A DNA stretch of 64,000 nucleotides from Pyrrhoderma lamaoense (lineage: Eukaryota > Basidiomycota > Agaricomycetes > Hymenochaetales > Hymenochaetaceae). The stretch is from positions 372,001-436,000 of the forward strand of contig NBAZ01000004.1 of assembly GCA_002794735.1 (NCBI GenBank). Reading direction: 5' to 3'. Below, in pieces: positions 23,739 to 35,847 of the stretch. The notes beneath the pieces were generated by a model that made no database searches, had not been told where the DNA came from, and worked only from the letters and a program-made list of their open reading frames with translations. Both the position numbers and the translations under genes were made by a program. How positions within the stretch are numbered: the stretch's first letter is position 1; each line of letters starts with the position of its first letter.

Positions 23739-25720
23739 ATATTGGATTTCTACTTTAAATCTTGTTCGATCTCTGCATTCCTCCTTCCTCCCTTTACTCA
23801 TCTCTGACTTTATGCCTTCTTGTATATATATCCCTCTTTTTGTCACTCTCTCCTCTTCTAACTACCTCAAAGTTCTTTTAGCGTGGGGATAATATCTTTT
23901 TCTAACACCTCCCACGTGTGCCCTCCGACTGCCCTCCTCCTTCTCTATCCCTCCATTCGTCATCTGTATATTGTTGTAAATAAGCAATCTCACATTCCTC
24001 TTTTCCTCTCTACTTCCCTAATGTTTCCTTACTATTGTCTCTCTTCTTTTTCTGTCTATTAACGTCCTGTCTCATAATCCTCAATGTTGTGCAGCATACC
24101 TATGTCTGTCCTCTGTGTATTTTTTTCCCCTTTCTCTTTTCTTTCTCTCTCTCTCTCTTTATTCTCTTACGAGCGATTTCAAGCTATTTTTGTTTTCTCT
24201 CTTTTAAACTGCAATGTTACTAGACGCGCATTTCCCTATATTTTTTCTCTTTTCCTCCTTCTTGTCTTGTCTCGTATATCTCAATCTCCCTTTTCTTCGA
24301 TATAGACTAAGATTCCCAGATCTTCTCTCTGTCTTATTCATCCTTTTTTTTCAACTGTTTAAACAAACCCTATTGTCTATATATGCTCATAACGCCACAT
24401 AACGGTATATACAGTTTTTCAACTTCTTTTCGACCTTTGTTTCTCGATCTTTTATTTTTTGTTTTCACTTACCTCCATCTTACCCCCCCCCCTTCCCTCC
24501 CTCTCTTCATTTCATATCCCCTCCTCCCCCATACCGCTTGTCCCCCCTCCCCCTCCTACATATGCTTTTAGTCCTCTATCTAGTCATCCTCTCGCTTACG
24601 ACTTTGAGCTGAAATTTAAAGTGTTTTTGTTTACCTTTTTCCTTCTTTCTTTCTGTTTGATCCTCTACTAGCCCCCCGATTTTACTACACACAAATATAG
24701 TTACTTTTGGTATTGAAACTCATGAGCTCCTGAGTCTTCCTTTCTCTTGTCCTACTTCGGTATTGAACTTTTTTTCTTTTACCTTTTTTTTGCTATTTGG
24801 TTTTATGCACATCAACGAAAAAGAAAAGAAAAGAAAGAGAGATTGATTGAACTTTTTAGTTTTTTGGGAGGAGGGGGAGCGGGAGGGGGAGAGAAAAAGG
24901 ATTTTTCTAGTTTTCCTTAGTTTCTTATCAGCCATCTCTTTGTCTGTTTCGATTCTATTTGTTGTTCGGAGGGAGAGAAGGGAAAGAGAGAGGTTTTAGC
25001 TGTCATTGTCATTGTCATCGTACGTAGGAGGTAGTGAACTTCTTTTCTTTTTGTATATAAACTTTATATCTGTATATAAATAAAATATAAAAATTGTATA
25101 GTATAAAAATGCACAGTCGTAAGAAGTTTTGATAGAGTCTTATTCACGATCAGGACTTGGTATATCTATTCACATTTCAAAAAAGGCCGGAAAGAAAGGA
25201 GTAGAGAAAGGGAAAGGACCTTAAGAAAGGCTCCTCTCCTCTGCTTCAGATAGATCATCATCATAATTCGGTGCAAGGAGTTCATAGATTATACGGACTA
25301 CTCAATTATGTTTCAATACATTGTATAGTTGTATAGTTTCGAAATATAGGTTAGAGTTCACAATGCACTTCAAAGTTCACAACCAGAAAGAACCAGTGAA
25401 TTCTATTTCTATTCAATTCATTAGTCAATACCGGCCCAAGAAGAGAGATGGAAGTCTGAGGGAAGAGAGGGAAGAGGGGGGCTAGGCTGCGCTAGGTACG
25501 ATCTCTCTAGAAGCTATTCGAGTTATCGGAAAGAAGTAGCTGGAAAGAAGACAGGGACGGGAAACGGAGGTTCTAGTACTTGGAACTGGCCTAATGAGGT
25601 TTATAGAATTCAATCACGTTCGTTCGTGTGTTCGTGGAGGGAGAAACAAGTATATAATATATAAAGCTAGGGAAAAAATAAGACAACGGTTTCTAAGTTT
25701 TATTATTATTGTTCCCCCGT
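23739..25720. other. Gene-free region downstream of KCS1, C/T-rich then mixed
   Basis: About 23740-24680 is almost pure pyrimidine in places on the plus strand, including a C run near 24483 and CT repeats near 24140, and is probably 3'UTR. Around 24820-25000 the bias flips to purine. 25000-25720 shows no recognised gene. The QCR9 3' end begins at 25721. Confidence 0.5.
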
Positions 25721-26623
25721 TCATTCCTCATCCTGGATATAACGATGACGGATGTCCTTCCATTGTTTCTGATCATTAGAAAATAAGAGTCGGTTAGTCA
25801 GTTAATTAGAAGAGAGCGATTTGTTAGGTGATAAGAGGAAAGGGTAGAGTAAAGATAGGAGTGGGTTATTATAGTATGCAAAGCCACGTTCGTCAAAATG
25901 AGAATGAAAGGAAGTATAGTGGATTTCATATAGTGTGTTTATGTTTGGAAATGAAAAAAAAAATGGGAGGATTCAAATCCCCGTTAGATGCGGCGGTAGT
26001 GAAAAGGAAGAAGACGTGTAGAGGTAGGAGGGTGCACGTTCGATAACTCAATTGGATTTCATTCGTCAACCGCAAATTACAGCACATAATTCAAAAGATT
26101 TAAATTATCACGGTGACGAAGGTAGTATTACACCCTCCCATGAGAGAGTGATGTATCAACTTAGTAAAGTATCGGAAAAGAAAAACAATTTAAACTTTCG
26201 CAAACCCGGAGATTACGGTACAGAAGGGTGAAATAGGGGGGGTAGGAGGAAGAGAAGGAGGAGGATTCAGTTTACTCACGCCTTTGTTCCAGCGGTCCCA
26301 GAAGGAGGTCACAGCAAGGTCAAAACCGATACCAAAACCGAATGCGGTTGCGAAGATGGTGGACACATAGACACCTAAACAGTCATTTCAAGCAAAAGTT
26401 CCAGCAAGGAGAAGGGGAAGCCGCCATTATGATTAGGGTAGAATGAGCACACGAGAAACACAGAGAAATATGGATAAATAGAGACGAACTGTTGCGCTTG
26501 AAGAAGGTGTTGTAGAGAGTCGTTGAGAGCTGTATTTCATTCAAACACACACACAAAGATGTATTAGTATATGGAGCAGTACACTCTTAACTAAGGAAGC
26601 TTGTGGCCAGTACATACCGCCAT
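25721..26623 (-). CDS. QCR9: Cytochrome bc1 complex subunit 9 (four exons, 62 aa)
   Basis: Small single-pass subunit of respiratory complex III, needed near the Rieske protein. Exons by GT-AG splicing are 26623-26618 (ATGGCG, only 6 nt), 26529-26490, 26374-26280 and 25768-25721. They join without a frame break to 63 codons including stop. The product has LYNTFFKRNSV, then the membrane segment STIFATAFGFGIGFDLAVTS, FWDRWNKG, and after a 511-nt intron KQWKDIRHRYIQDEE. This matches the Qcr9 family in length and motif order. The gene is invisible as one open frame because of its tiny exons. The last intron is about ten times longer than is usual here. Confidence 0.93.
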
Positions 26624-26848
26624 TTCAGATTGACGAGTCGAGTATGAGGGGATGAGACGTGAAAGGACGATGAGGTCAAATGTGTTTTGTCGAAGAAGCG
26701 CAAACACCCAGTTCGGAGTCGTTCCGGCTATTTCCGACTAATCATCTTTCCGCTTTTACTTTTCACTTTTTACAATCTCTAGACAAGGCTTGACAGTCTC
26801 GCCAAAGACTCTGTTTCTTTGGTCAATAACACACACACCTGCTCTGTC

Positions 26849-27762
26849 ATGCCCCCTTTACAACGTGGTGCCATTGCTGCTCTAACACGGGCACAGAGTA
26901 GGAGCTCAACAGCGCTTAGCTCGTCCTCATTAGGAGTTTGGGAAAGGAGCAAGAGTGGTATCAACTGCAGTAGTTCTAGTAGCTCCAGCAAAAACAACAA
27001 CAGATGCTACTCCACCAATAACAAAGGTTCAAACGCATCAATCGGCTCATACACTGAAATACTCTCCCTCTCCCTAGCTAATAAAGGAATGCGTAAAAAT
27101 GCTTTTACTGGCGTCGGACGAAAAATAGGTGAACAAGATGATTCCAACTCGACCTATCTCAACCCCCTCTGGGTACCTCACGTCTCAGCCACCTCCCCCA
27201 ACGCGGTCCACAAAAACAATGGTTAAGTCAAAGACGTCAGGATAGTACTCTTCCTTCCGTCATGGACTCTTTCGGAGAAGGAGGTGATGATGTCCTAAGC
27301 ATCCTTGGCAATCGCTCAGCTTCTTCTAAAGGCCCACTCTCTTCAGCATACGTGATGGACGATTCGTTTTTAAATGATGATGGGATAAAGCAGTACCAAC
27401 TCCACGTGAACGCGCGTTCAAAGAATTGTATCATGACACTTGTGGATGAGAAAGCTGAGAAGCGCGCTGGGATCTCTTCTGGCTTGTGTGGTTTTAGGAA
27501 CTCTGCTGAGGGGACTTACGAGGCTGGATATCAGTGCGCTGTGCGGATGTTTGAGGCCTTAAGAAAGGAGATTGAAAGGCGACCGAACGAATATATCCAG
27601 GTTGAAATATGTATGAAAGGGTTTGGACAAGGTCGAACAGCTTTGCTGAAGGCCCTCTCCATGAGTGAGGGTGACGGAATCAGGGAATCAGTTAACAAAT
27701 TGACAGACAAGACTGCTATCAAAATTGGAGGTGTCAGACTTAAGAAGAAGAGGAGATTATAG
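26849..27762 (+). CDS. MRPS18: Mitochondrial small-subunit ribosomal protein uS11m
   Basis: uS11 family protein of the mitoribosome platform, near the decoding-site 3' end of small-subunit rRNA. The C-terminal half holds the uS11 fold: YQLHVNARSKNCIMTLVDE, GISSGLCGFRNSAEGTYEAG, YQCAVRMFEAL, VEICMKGFGQGRTALLKAL and a basic end, IKIGGVRLKKKRRL. The N-terminus (MPPLQRGAIAALTRAQSRSS) is basic and Ser-rich, as in a mitochondrial presequence. ATG 26849 is chosen because it is the first ATG of that frame. One frame slip near 27190-27215 separates the N-terminal frame from the domain frame, which can be read back from 27262 through QRRQDSTLPSV. The QCR9 start lies about 225 bp away, divergent. Confidence 0.88.
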
Positions 27763-28017
27763 TGTGAGCTGTTTCTGTTCTTTCTTTCTGCAGCGCATTT
27801 ATGAGGACCATCATTTCTAGACTATACTTTCTTGGATTATTTATTGTCTTATTCATGCACTAATATAAAGAAACCGTGGTACTAATTGATGATATGTCGT
27901 TATGTGCTAAATTCCAAAATTTTGCCGAGAGAAAAACTCTTCTTTAAGTTTCGGCTGTTGTACAAATGGTAATACATAGGATTCTAAAGTACAAGTTTCT
28001 TTCCAAATCTTCCGAAA

Positions 28018-28600
28018 TCACAATTCACCACGTTTGATTTGTTCGCCACGAGCTTTCATTTCAGCGTCTCCAGAAATGGTTCCGGCCAACTTTTGTGCTT
28101 GACCGCGCATTTTGTCACCGAATGTAGGTTTTCCTCCTTGACGCTCGCCGAACGAAGAATCATCACCTGACGGAAGAGGGGAGTGGGGGGTGACAATCAA
28201 ATTGCCTCCATCGTCCGACTGGCATTCATGAGTGTTTTTGTCGTATCCGTGATTGCCCGTAGACGACTGTCGGTGTTACCACTAGAGATACCAGTAGCAC
28301 CAATACCGCCGGAACCGTAAGTGCCTTGGCCGACACCGTAGGTGTTTCTGCCACTTTGGCCCATGCTGTTGTCATCAAAGTCGCCTCCGGCGGAAGTGCG
28401 CATAGGCTGAGTGTTGGAAGTGTAGCCGGTGTTACTAGTGCCATAACCTCCAAGACCGGTGTTGGGGGGTCGTAGGCACCTGAACCAGTACCCTGACCGT
28501 AGGAGTCTACACCACCGCGGTTGTCATTGAAGCCTTCACGTCTGCCTGAGGTGGCATCGTAGCTACCTGAGTAGTCGTCAGAAGAAGTGTTATACGACAT
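28018..28600 (-). CDS. CsbD-like small hydrophilic stress protein
   Basis: The N-terminus is MSYNTSSDDYSGSYDATSGR, then Gly/Ser/Asn-rich hydrophilic sequence. The C-terminus FGDKMRGQAQKLAGTISGD followed by EMKARGEQIKRGEL matches the CsbD-like/hydrophilin pattern (DKxxGxAxxxxGxxxGxxxxxAxG). Such proteins are abundant, disordered and stress-induced in fungi, and their exact role is unknown. No introns are needed. Two or three frame slips near 28460 and 28260 split it, with consistent Gly/Tyr-rich sequence continuing in other frames (YDKNTHECQSDDGG). A TATA box lies about 110 bp upstream. Confidence 0.75.
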
Positions 28601-28711
28601 GTTTGGATGTTTTGTAAAGATAAGTGATTTGTGTTTTGTGTACGATTTGGTTCGAAGGCTATGTGATTGTTTTATGTGGTAGGAGATGGAAAGGGGAGGG
28701 AAAATGAGGGC

Positions 28712-28719
28712 TTATATAT
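28712..28719 (-). promoter_or_regulatory. TATA box, CsbD-like gene
   Basis: ATATATAAG read on the minus strand, about 110 bp upstream of the CsbD-like ATG. TATA promoters are typical of stress-induced fungal genes. Confidence 0.5.
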
Positions 28720-30473
28720 TCGTTTCTGGACTGGCTTAGGATATGTAAAGTATCGTTAGTGACATCACCTCTGCGTCAGTTAGTTCATCTCAAAGTTATG
28801 ACCCCCAGACTCATATCATGGTGCATTGCTTCGGTGTAATGGTGTACCGAAATGTACCAGGCACTGGGGAGTCTATTTGCATATTAGTGGAGTATCTTCA
28901 ATCTTGAACAGCAGCATTCTGGTAAAAATAGTCACTCTCCACATTTTTTAATTGGGTCACGTGAGAAGCACTTGCTGTGCGGGGTCGTGAGTTTCATGGC
29001 GTGTTTTTATTTCCACAAACTTTACGACGACTAAATGGATATGTGAGAATTTTGATATTACTTTTCGTTCATGTGTTTTTGGCTTTGATTAAGGCTCTGA
29101 TGCACTTGTGAGAATCTTATCTATTCTATATGTTCTAGGACGTGTAGCAAAACCTTAAAGAATCTCGGTTACCTTCATCCAAGTAGAGAACACAGCGCCT
29201 TCAACACAGCTCGAAGAAAGTGTGTGTACATGCACATATGGTAGCTTTAAGCGGCTGACTGGGCGCTAATACTGCTCGTACTGATAACGTACTACATACC
29301 GCTTCCAATTCTCTTCTCATTTTCTTTGGGATAGTTAGCGCTAAGCTTGGTTTTCCAGTGCACAAACACCAGGGTGAAAGACGTTGCTACTTGTACCAAT
29401 ACGCCCATATGATTGATTCTTCTCAGTGACAGGTATACCACCACGCCTTGTCCATACACCTGAATCTCACAGACCGATAGCACCCTAAAATTGTTGAGTT
29501 TCAAATGAGACCAGTCCGATGAAAGGATAGTACATGTTGAGTGGCTCAGTTCCGTCACGAGTGATTATCAAGCTTCGCTTCTCCCTTGTCATTTCCATTG
29601 TTCTTTGCTTCTTATCGATGGCGGGAAACTTGAAAGAAGCAAGTCCAGAGTCTCTAATGATTTAGCATCCATGGTTGATAAGAGATTAATAGAAAACTTG
29701 GTAATATAGAATGATGATATAAGTATAGATAAACCTATCATATTGCATCGGTATTGTAAAGTTAGCTGTCCGAAGCCTTATATGAGGATAAGGACAGGGA
29801 TGTAGGGCCTATGGAAGGTAATCTAAGCATAGGTTCAACGTAATATGCTGCACCGATAACTCGATTGAATATCGCACCCGCCTCCTTTGTTAGTTTATAT
29901 CGAGTGATGTATATAGGAATAGGGTCACTGCCTTGATGAATACAGCTTCTAAGACTTCACTTCAATTTAATATCCATTCTTAACAGAGAGCCAAGAATGG
30001 ATTAACCAAAATCAGAATTTTACTCTAAGTGGTTTGAAATAAAATTGAATTTTTCAACTATTCATTGGGAGGTTAGTGGCATGAGATATGTTATGGTTCA
30101 AGCTAGGACATATCTAGAATAAACCTTAATATATTAGATGGTTAGAAGAATATTTTCATTAATTATACGTAAGCGATCCATTGTTCTCCAATATTAATAT
30201 CAATCTCATTGTTGAGTGTTGGGAAACAATGAAAGAAAGGGTCAAAAAAGGTCCTTGAGAGCGTGGGAAATAAATAGGCCCCGGGAATTGGGGCTTCATA
30301 TTAATACATTAATAACTTTTCATCACGAACCATAAGCACATACGAAGTTTAGACTGTTTGATCACCTATCGAATCCTTCTCCCTTTCTTTCTCTATCGCT
30401 CTTGCATATATTTTCATCTCTTTCACGACATCCTCGAGTGAGAGGATCCTGCCTGACGGTGTTCAAGACCACA
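28720..30473. other. AT-rich gene-free stretch
   Basis: Promoter of the CsbD-like gene on the left and of the RBR ligase on the right. A minus-strand open frame (29558-29292) and a short adjoining ATG frame (MEMTREKRSLIITRDGTEPL, about 29600) show no known domain. They could be a short unrecognised or decayed gene. A CACGTG occurs at 28966-28971. Confidence 0.45.
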
Positions 30474-33276
30474 ATGTCAGCTCTAGCTTCCCCGTCGAGT
30501 TCTAGACCACAAATGCCATCGACGCGTGGATCCGTCGATCTCCCTGCATCAAATAGCAACAAACCAAAGACGAAACCTTCAACAAGTATCTGCTGGAAAT
30601 TTCAAAAGGGAATCTGCTCTCGAGCAAATTGCAGATACCGGCATATCAAGATTGAGGCTAAATCGACTCAGAAAGTGGTAGCGGATCGGAGATCTGAGGA
30701 TAGTGATACTACCAAGATAAAAGATTCTGAGGGATCTACTTCTATTGTAACAAGCGCACCGTCTAGTTTGACGACCACTCAAAAGGCATCTTCATCCACT
30801 ACTACTCCAACCACTACTAAAAGTGGCCTTCCTCCAAAGCCTGATTGCAAGTTCTGTCCTTTAGGACTGTGTGTGACAGAGCATGTTAGGATCTCATCTT
30901 TGATAGTCCAGGATAAGCCTGGCCATCGGTTAGTTATCTATTTTCCTTTTGGAACTACTGGATGGTCTTATGTCTGCTGGTTTAATATAGAATTTAAGGT
31001 CAAGCACTAGCCGGCCTTCGACTTCATGGCAAGTGGTATGTAAACTACGGATGTTTTAAAGTAATTCTTGATACTGAAAGGTATAATTTATTAAATATCT
31101 AGAACAAAAGGCCTCCTGTTTCGCCACCTCGTAACACAAAGGTGGTTTCAAACGCAGGTCCTTCCAGTAACAACACGTCTGAAGAATTTACTCTAACGTT
31201 ACTTAAATCGACGAGAGTGACGTTTGGGAAAGGACTTCAGGTCAAGAAGATCTCGACTTCTTTTGAGAGTCATGCGGTGACAATCGGGAATCTCCCAAAG
31301 ACTGTAGCAGAAAAGGATATCCGTAACCTCACCAAGCCATATGGTGAAGTCCTGTCCGTAGATATCCGAACCACCTCAAATGATAAGAAGGGCTACGCTA
31401 TAGTACGTTATGGATCTCCTTCTGAAGCGGCTGCAGCGGTAGAAGCTCTAAATGGCACGAGGCGTTTCTCTGTTAGGATATCAGCGAACTTACGGCAGGT
31501 ACTGAGAGAAGAAGTCGGGAAGCTGCATTCTTGTATGGTTAGAATTGATATGCCTGGTCCTGGCATGGACGTATACGCTGGTTACGAGACGAAACATGCT
31601 GCTGAGCAGGCTGCGAAAGTCATGCACGGCGCTACTTATAAGAACCATGTCCTTGCTGCCCGCATGCATTTTGCTGCTCCACGAGTTGGTCCATTTACTG
31701 TAAAATACGAAGGTGTCCCACATAATGCTACCGAGAAGGACATCGAAAAGTTTAACGGAGGGAAGGACTTCACTGGTGCTGCTCTCTTTGGGAGAGTAAC
31801 GTACCAATCTCTTGCTTGTGTGGTTAACAACCTGAAACAGATCATTGAGAACTACGGGAAGGTGATTAGTATGGATGTTCCTAAAGTACCGCCCGTAAAT
31901 GGTAGGCTTCGCGGGATAATTAGGTTTGCTAGTGAAGCGGAGGCTCTCGAAGCTTGTGCTGCTCTTAACCGATCAAAGTTCCATTTCCTTGGTCGCGAGC
32001 AGATATATCTGTCGCACTCGTATAAAATCATATACAAGATCCCGACCACTATCTTCCGAGTGATACTCAATGACCTGAGGCGACTCGTTAATTTTGCGAC
32101 TAGCCAGCCTGGGGCTTCGCTCGTCTTCTACGATAAGAACACAGAACAAGTTGACGTCGAGATTATTGCCTCTCATTTGGATAGTTTAAAGGCTGTAAAA
32201 GGCCCACTAGAACGAATGATAGCGGGAAAAATCCTTAAGGAAGACGGAAAGAACGTCTGGCATGATTTCTTTGCTTCAAAATCAGGGAAATTATGATAGA
32301 CACAATTGGAAGAGAGAGTTATACATATGGCCGTGTCTATGGTATAACTGGTTGTATCAAGTTTTGGGGCTCTACTGCTTCTGTAGAGCAAGCTATGTCT
32401 CGGGTGCTTAATAAAATCAAGTTGCTCCGAATGAAAAAGGAGTTCGCTATTCCACTTCAAGGAAAACTCCTGTTAAATGTGCTAATGAGCAAGACATCGC
32501 ATTTTGAGGATGAATGGAAGGGTGTGGCATCGATTGACCTCGAGAATCATAGGCTCGTTATAAATGGGGATGACAGTCAACTTTTCCAGATTCTCGGTTC
32601 AATATCTTCGCAAATGGCTGATTCAGGTGGTAGAAAACAGGGAGAGAAAGGTAATAACGATTGTCCAGTGTGTCTTGATACCGTCGTAGATAGTACGCCT
32701 TTGAATTGCGGACATATATACTGCAGGCAGTGTATAAACAACTACCTTATCTCTTCCTCTGAACACCGTAAATTCCCACTGAAGTGTCTTGGCGATGGCA
32801 ACAAATGCACTGAACTTCTACCCCTCACCCTCTGTCAACGTATACTACAGAAGGAGGAGTTTTCACGACTAGTAGAGGCGAGCTTTTCTGCATATATCCA
32901 AACTCATCCCGAAGAATTTCACTATTGCCCTTCTCCCGATTGTCCCCAAGTCTATCGCGACGCTCCTGGTCCGATGTTACAATGCCCGACTTGTCTAGTG
33001 AACATATGCACATCTTGTCACGAGATTATGCACGAAGGTGTTGCTTGTCGAGTATCGAATGAAGTGAACGATAAGCTATTCAACGAATGGCGAGAAACGC
33101 ACAACGTCAAGTCTTGCCCCCGGTGTACGAGTAATATTGAAAAAATAGCAGGGTGTAACCATGTTATGTGTGCAAATTGTAGTACACATATGTGCTGGGA
33201 ATGTATGTCCATGTTTAAAGAGTCGAAGGAAGTTTATGATCATATGGTGAAGGAACACAAAGGTATTGGTTTATGA
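30474..33276 (+). CDS. RBR-type E3 ubiquitin ligase with CCCH finger and RRM
   Basis: ATG 30474 opens MSALASPSSSRP. A CCCH zinc finger follows (ICWKFQKGICSRANCRYRHI). One or two introns lie at about 30930-31140. Next is an RRM (HAVTIGNLPKTVAEKDIRNL, KKGYAIVRYGS), more RNA-binding-like sequence, then RING1 (CPVCLDTVVDSTPLNCGHIY then CRQC), the in-between RING (HYCPSPDCPQVYRD, CPTCLVNICTSCHEIMHEGV) and RING2 (CPRCTSNIEKIAGCNHVMC, CANCSTHMCWEC). The Cys of AGCNH is at the usual catalytic position of RBR ligases. A one-base slip at about 32290 splits it into two frames; the second continues as MIDTIGRESYTYGRVYG. The arrangement resembles the C-terminal part of plant DEAH11/12 without the helicase. 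It probably ubiquitinates RNA-bound targets; substrates are unknown. Confidence 0.88.
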
Positions 33277-33789
33277 ACAACGGATTGCGGTGGCTGTCTA
33301 ACGCGCTGATATGTATGATCGTTTTGTCTTGCTGTCATTTCTCAACTTGTTGTTGAACATGTACCACTAACTACCATTGCATATCGTTCTATCGTTGTTT
33401 TTGATCGGGTTATTTTTCTCATTCTTCTATCACTGTAATTTCGAAGTCACTTTTTTTGCAATATTTATGTAGCTTTAAATGTATAACGAAGATGACTGAT
33501 TGACACAGAAAAGCTGTTATACATTGTATTCCAGATACGAAATTGTGTGGCTTTAGGTCGTGCGTGTGAAAGAGAACTAGGACTACTAAATTAAGTCGTC
33601 CTTTGATTGATTGATGAACAATTCATCCGCATGCAAGCTCATCTCTATTAGTTTGTTACACTTCTACAAAAAAGGATTGGATATAAAGGGCTCGGTCTGT
33701 TGCTTGTTCTTCGCTATCGACAACATCGTTCTTGTACTTTAAGCATAGAGCACACCAAAAGTACACGAAGGAAGGTAGCATTACCCCCA
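33277..33789. promoter_or_regulatory. Intergenic region with BCY1 promoter
   Basis: 3'UTR of the RBR gene and promoter of BCY1. TATAAA at 33682-33687 lies about 105 bp before the BCY1 ATG. No other feature was recognised. Confidence 0.5.
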
Positions 33790-35315
33790 ATGTCGACGTT
33801 TGACCAGTTAGTTGAAGATCTTACTCGGGACGCGCTTCGCGTTCAGCCCAAAGATGCTTTACAATTCTGTGCCAATTGGTTTCAGACTCGTTTGGAAGAA
33901 CAACGAGCTCGAACGCGGGACGTCCTTGCTCGAAGGACGTCAGCGGCAGCTCGAGACTTACCTGCTGAGTTATACGTAGACGTTCCACTGTCTAACGGGA
34001 TCACGAGCGTCTCTCCCTTCTCAACCGCTCATAGACACTCCTTTCCTATGCATCACAGGCCGTCCATTGCACCTACTGCCAGTCCTTTGGTACACTGAAT
34101 GTGCCAGGGAATGCTCTACTGAGCAATGGTCCTTTACCCCCTCCAACATTACAGATAGATCCTGTTGACCCAACCCATGGTCCGGGCGGCTTCTCCCCAT
34201 CTTCGTTTGACCCTCGCTCCCCAACGCCCCACCCAGGTGACTTTCTTGTGCCTTCAGCAACAATATTGGCTCGTAGGACGTCTGTTAGTGCAGAGTCCAT
34301 TATGGTCGATAGTGATACAATTGAGCCTCTCCCAGTATTTCCCAAATCCGCCGAACAGATCGCCAGGATCAAATCCTCTATTGCGAAGAACTTCATCTTC
34401 AGAGACTTGGATGAAGAACAAGAGACAGGAGTGCTGAATGCAATGCAGGAGATCACTGTTGACGCGAATCACGTCGTTATACGCCAGGGAGACGTTGGTG
34501 AATATTTCTACGTTGTGGAGAGCGGCCTATTGCACTGTTACATCAAATCTGAGCCGGGTCAAGAGGTTTTGTCCGAGACGCCAGGCTCACATCCGGAATT
34601 TGGTAGAAAGGTCGCTGAATGCACGCCAGGGACGTCCTTTGGCGAGTTAGCGCTGATGTACGGCCATCCGCGTGCGGCGACCGTCTTGTCGATTGAGCCT
34701 TCGACACTCTGGCGCGTAGATCGCATCACATTTAGGACGATCATTCTCAAAGCTGCTCATAGAAGACGTACGATGTACGAAAACTTCTTATCTACAGTTC
34801 CGATTTTGTCTTCGTTATCTGCTGAGGAAAGAAGTAAGATTGCCGATGCGTTGACGTCGAAGGTGTATGACTATGGTGCGACGGTTGTTAGACAAGGCGA
34901 GCTCGGTGATACGTTCTTCTTTGTCGAAGACGGTGAGGCTGTTGTGACGAAAAGGCTTCCAGGAGAGGACGAAGAGAAGGAGATCTCCCGACTCGGGAAA
35001 GGACAGTACTTTGGAGGTATGCACGGAAGCAAATATGCTGCTACCTTTTCACTCTTTTCTACCTATTTATAACCTAGCCCGAAACTAACTTTACACGCGT
35101 ATTGCCTTTCTCAAATAGAGTTGTCACTTTTGCATCGTGCACCCCGAGCTGCAACTGTGAGTGCAGTGCAGAAGACGGATGGATCAACGCCCAAACTGAA
35201 GGTTGCTGTACTTGATGCAGCCGCATTCACACGTCTTCTCGGTCCTTTACACTCGCTTTTGGAACGTAAAGCGGGAGAAAGTTATGGACCTAACTATGGA
35301 CCATTGCGTAGTTAA
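33790..35315 (+). CDS. BCY1: cAMP-dependent protein kinase regulatory subunit
   Basis: Holds PKA catalytic subunits inactive until cAMP binds. The N-terminal dimerisation/docking helix is MSTFDQLVEDLTRDALRVQP with FCANWFQTRLEEQ. The inhibitor site is ARRTSVSAES; its phosphorylatable Ser makes this a substrate-type (RII-like) inhibitor. cAMP-binding domain A ends in FGELALMYGHPRAATV and domain B in GKGQYFGG, intron about 35017-35119, then ELSLLHRAPRAATV. Both phosphate-binding cassettes keep the key Glu and Arg, although domain B has Gly-Glu-Leu-Ser. A one-base slip at about 34090 separates the docking region from the rest (continuing SFGTLNVPGN). Stop at 35315. Confidence 0.95.
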
Positions 35316-35847
35316 TTATCAGGATCTATATCATCTAGAAGGGAATGTCACAAAAAAAGAAATTAGTTGATTTTTGGTTGTATCTCTAGAACTGTTCAAG
35401 TTTGTTGTGCTTTCTTATCTGTTTGTTTCATCATCTCTCTCACCCAGCTGTATACTTTAAATAATTTGATCATGATTCTACTTTAGTCGCATGGCCATTT
35501 ATTTACTTTTGCTCTTACGTCTATTTATTTATTTAGTGAACACAGTTGATTTATAAATGTATGAAACCGCACATGAGCCTATGCGTCTTATCCAATGGCT
35601 ATTATGCGTGTCCAGTAGTGTAAGACTCGCGTGCCGACGGGAGTGTCTGATCAATCATGACCGAGGGGGGATGCCGAGTGAAGACGCAATTAGGGATCAA
35701 CCTGTCCACCCGCTTCCAGGCACTTCGCTACTACATACATAAGCAACTTGCATATGTAACACACACACTCCTCATCAGCCATTCTCCTCATAACTATCCC
35801 ACTAGGGGAAGCAAATAAATCTGTTATTTATTAGGCGACTAGCTTCG
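35316..35847. other. Intergenic region, BCY1 to hydrolase
   Basis: T-rich 3'UTR of BCY1, then the promoter of the hydrolase gene. The small open frame at 35557-35742 has no recognisable features. Confidence 0.45.

Noticed and set aside
25960..26000. GATTCAAATCC, resembling a tRNA B-box, with a long T run on the minus strand
   Set aside because: No A-box, no acceptor or anticodon stem, and it falls inside the QCR9 intron; the match is partial.
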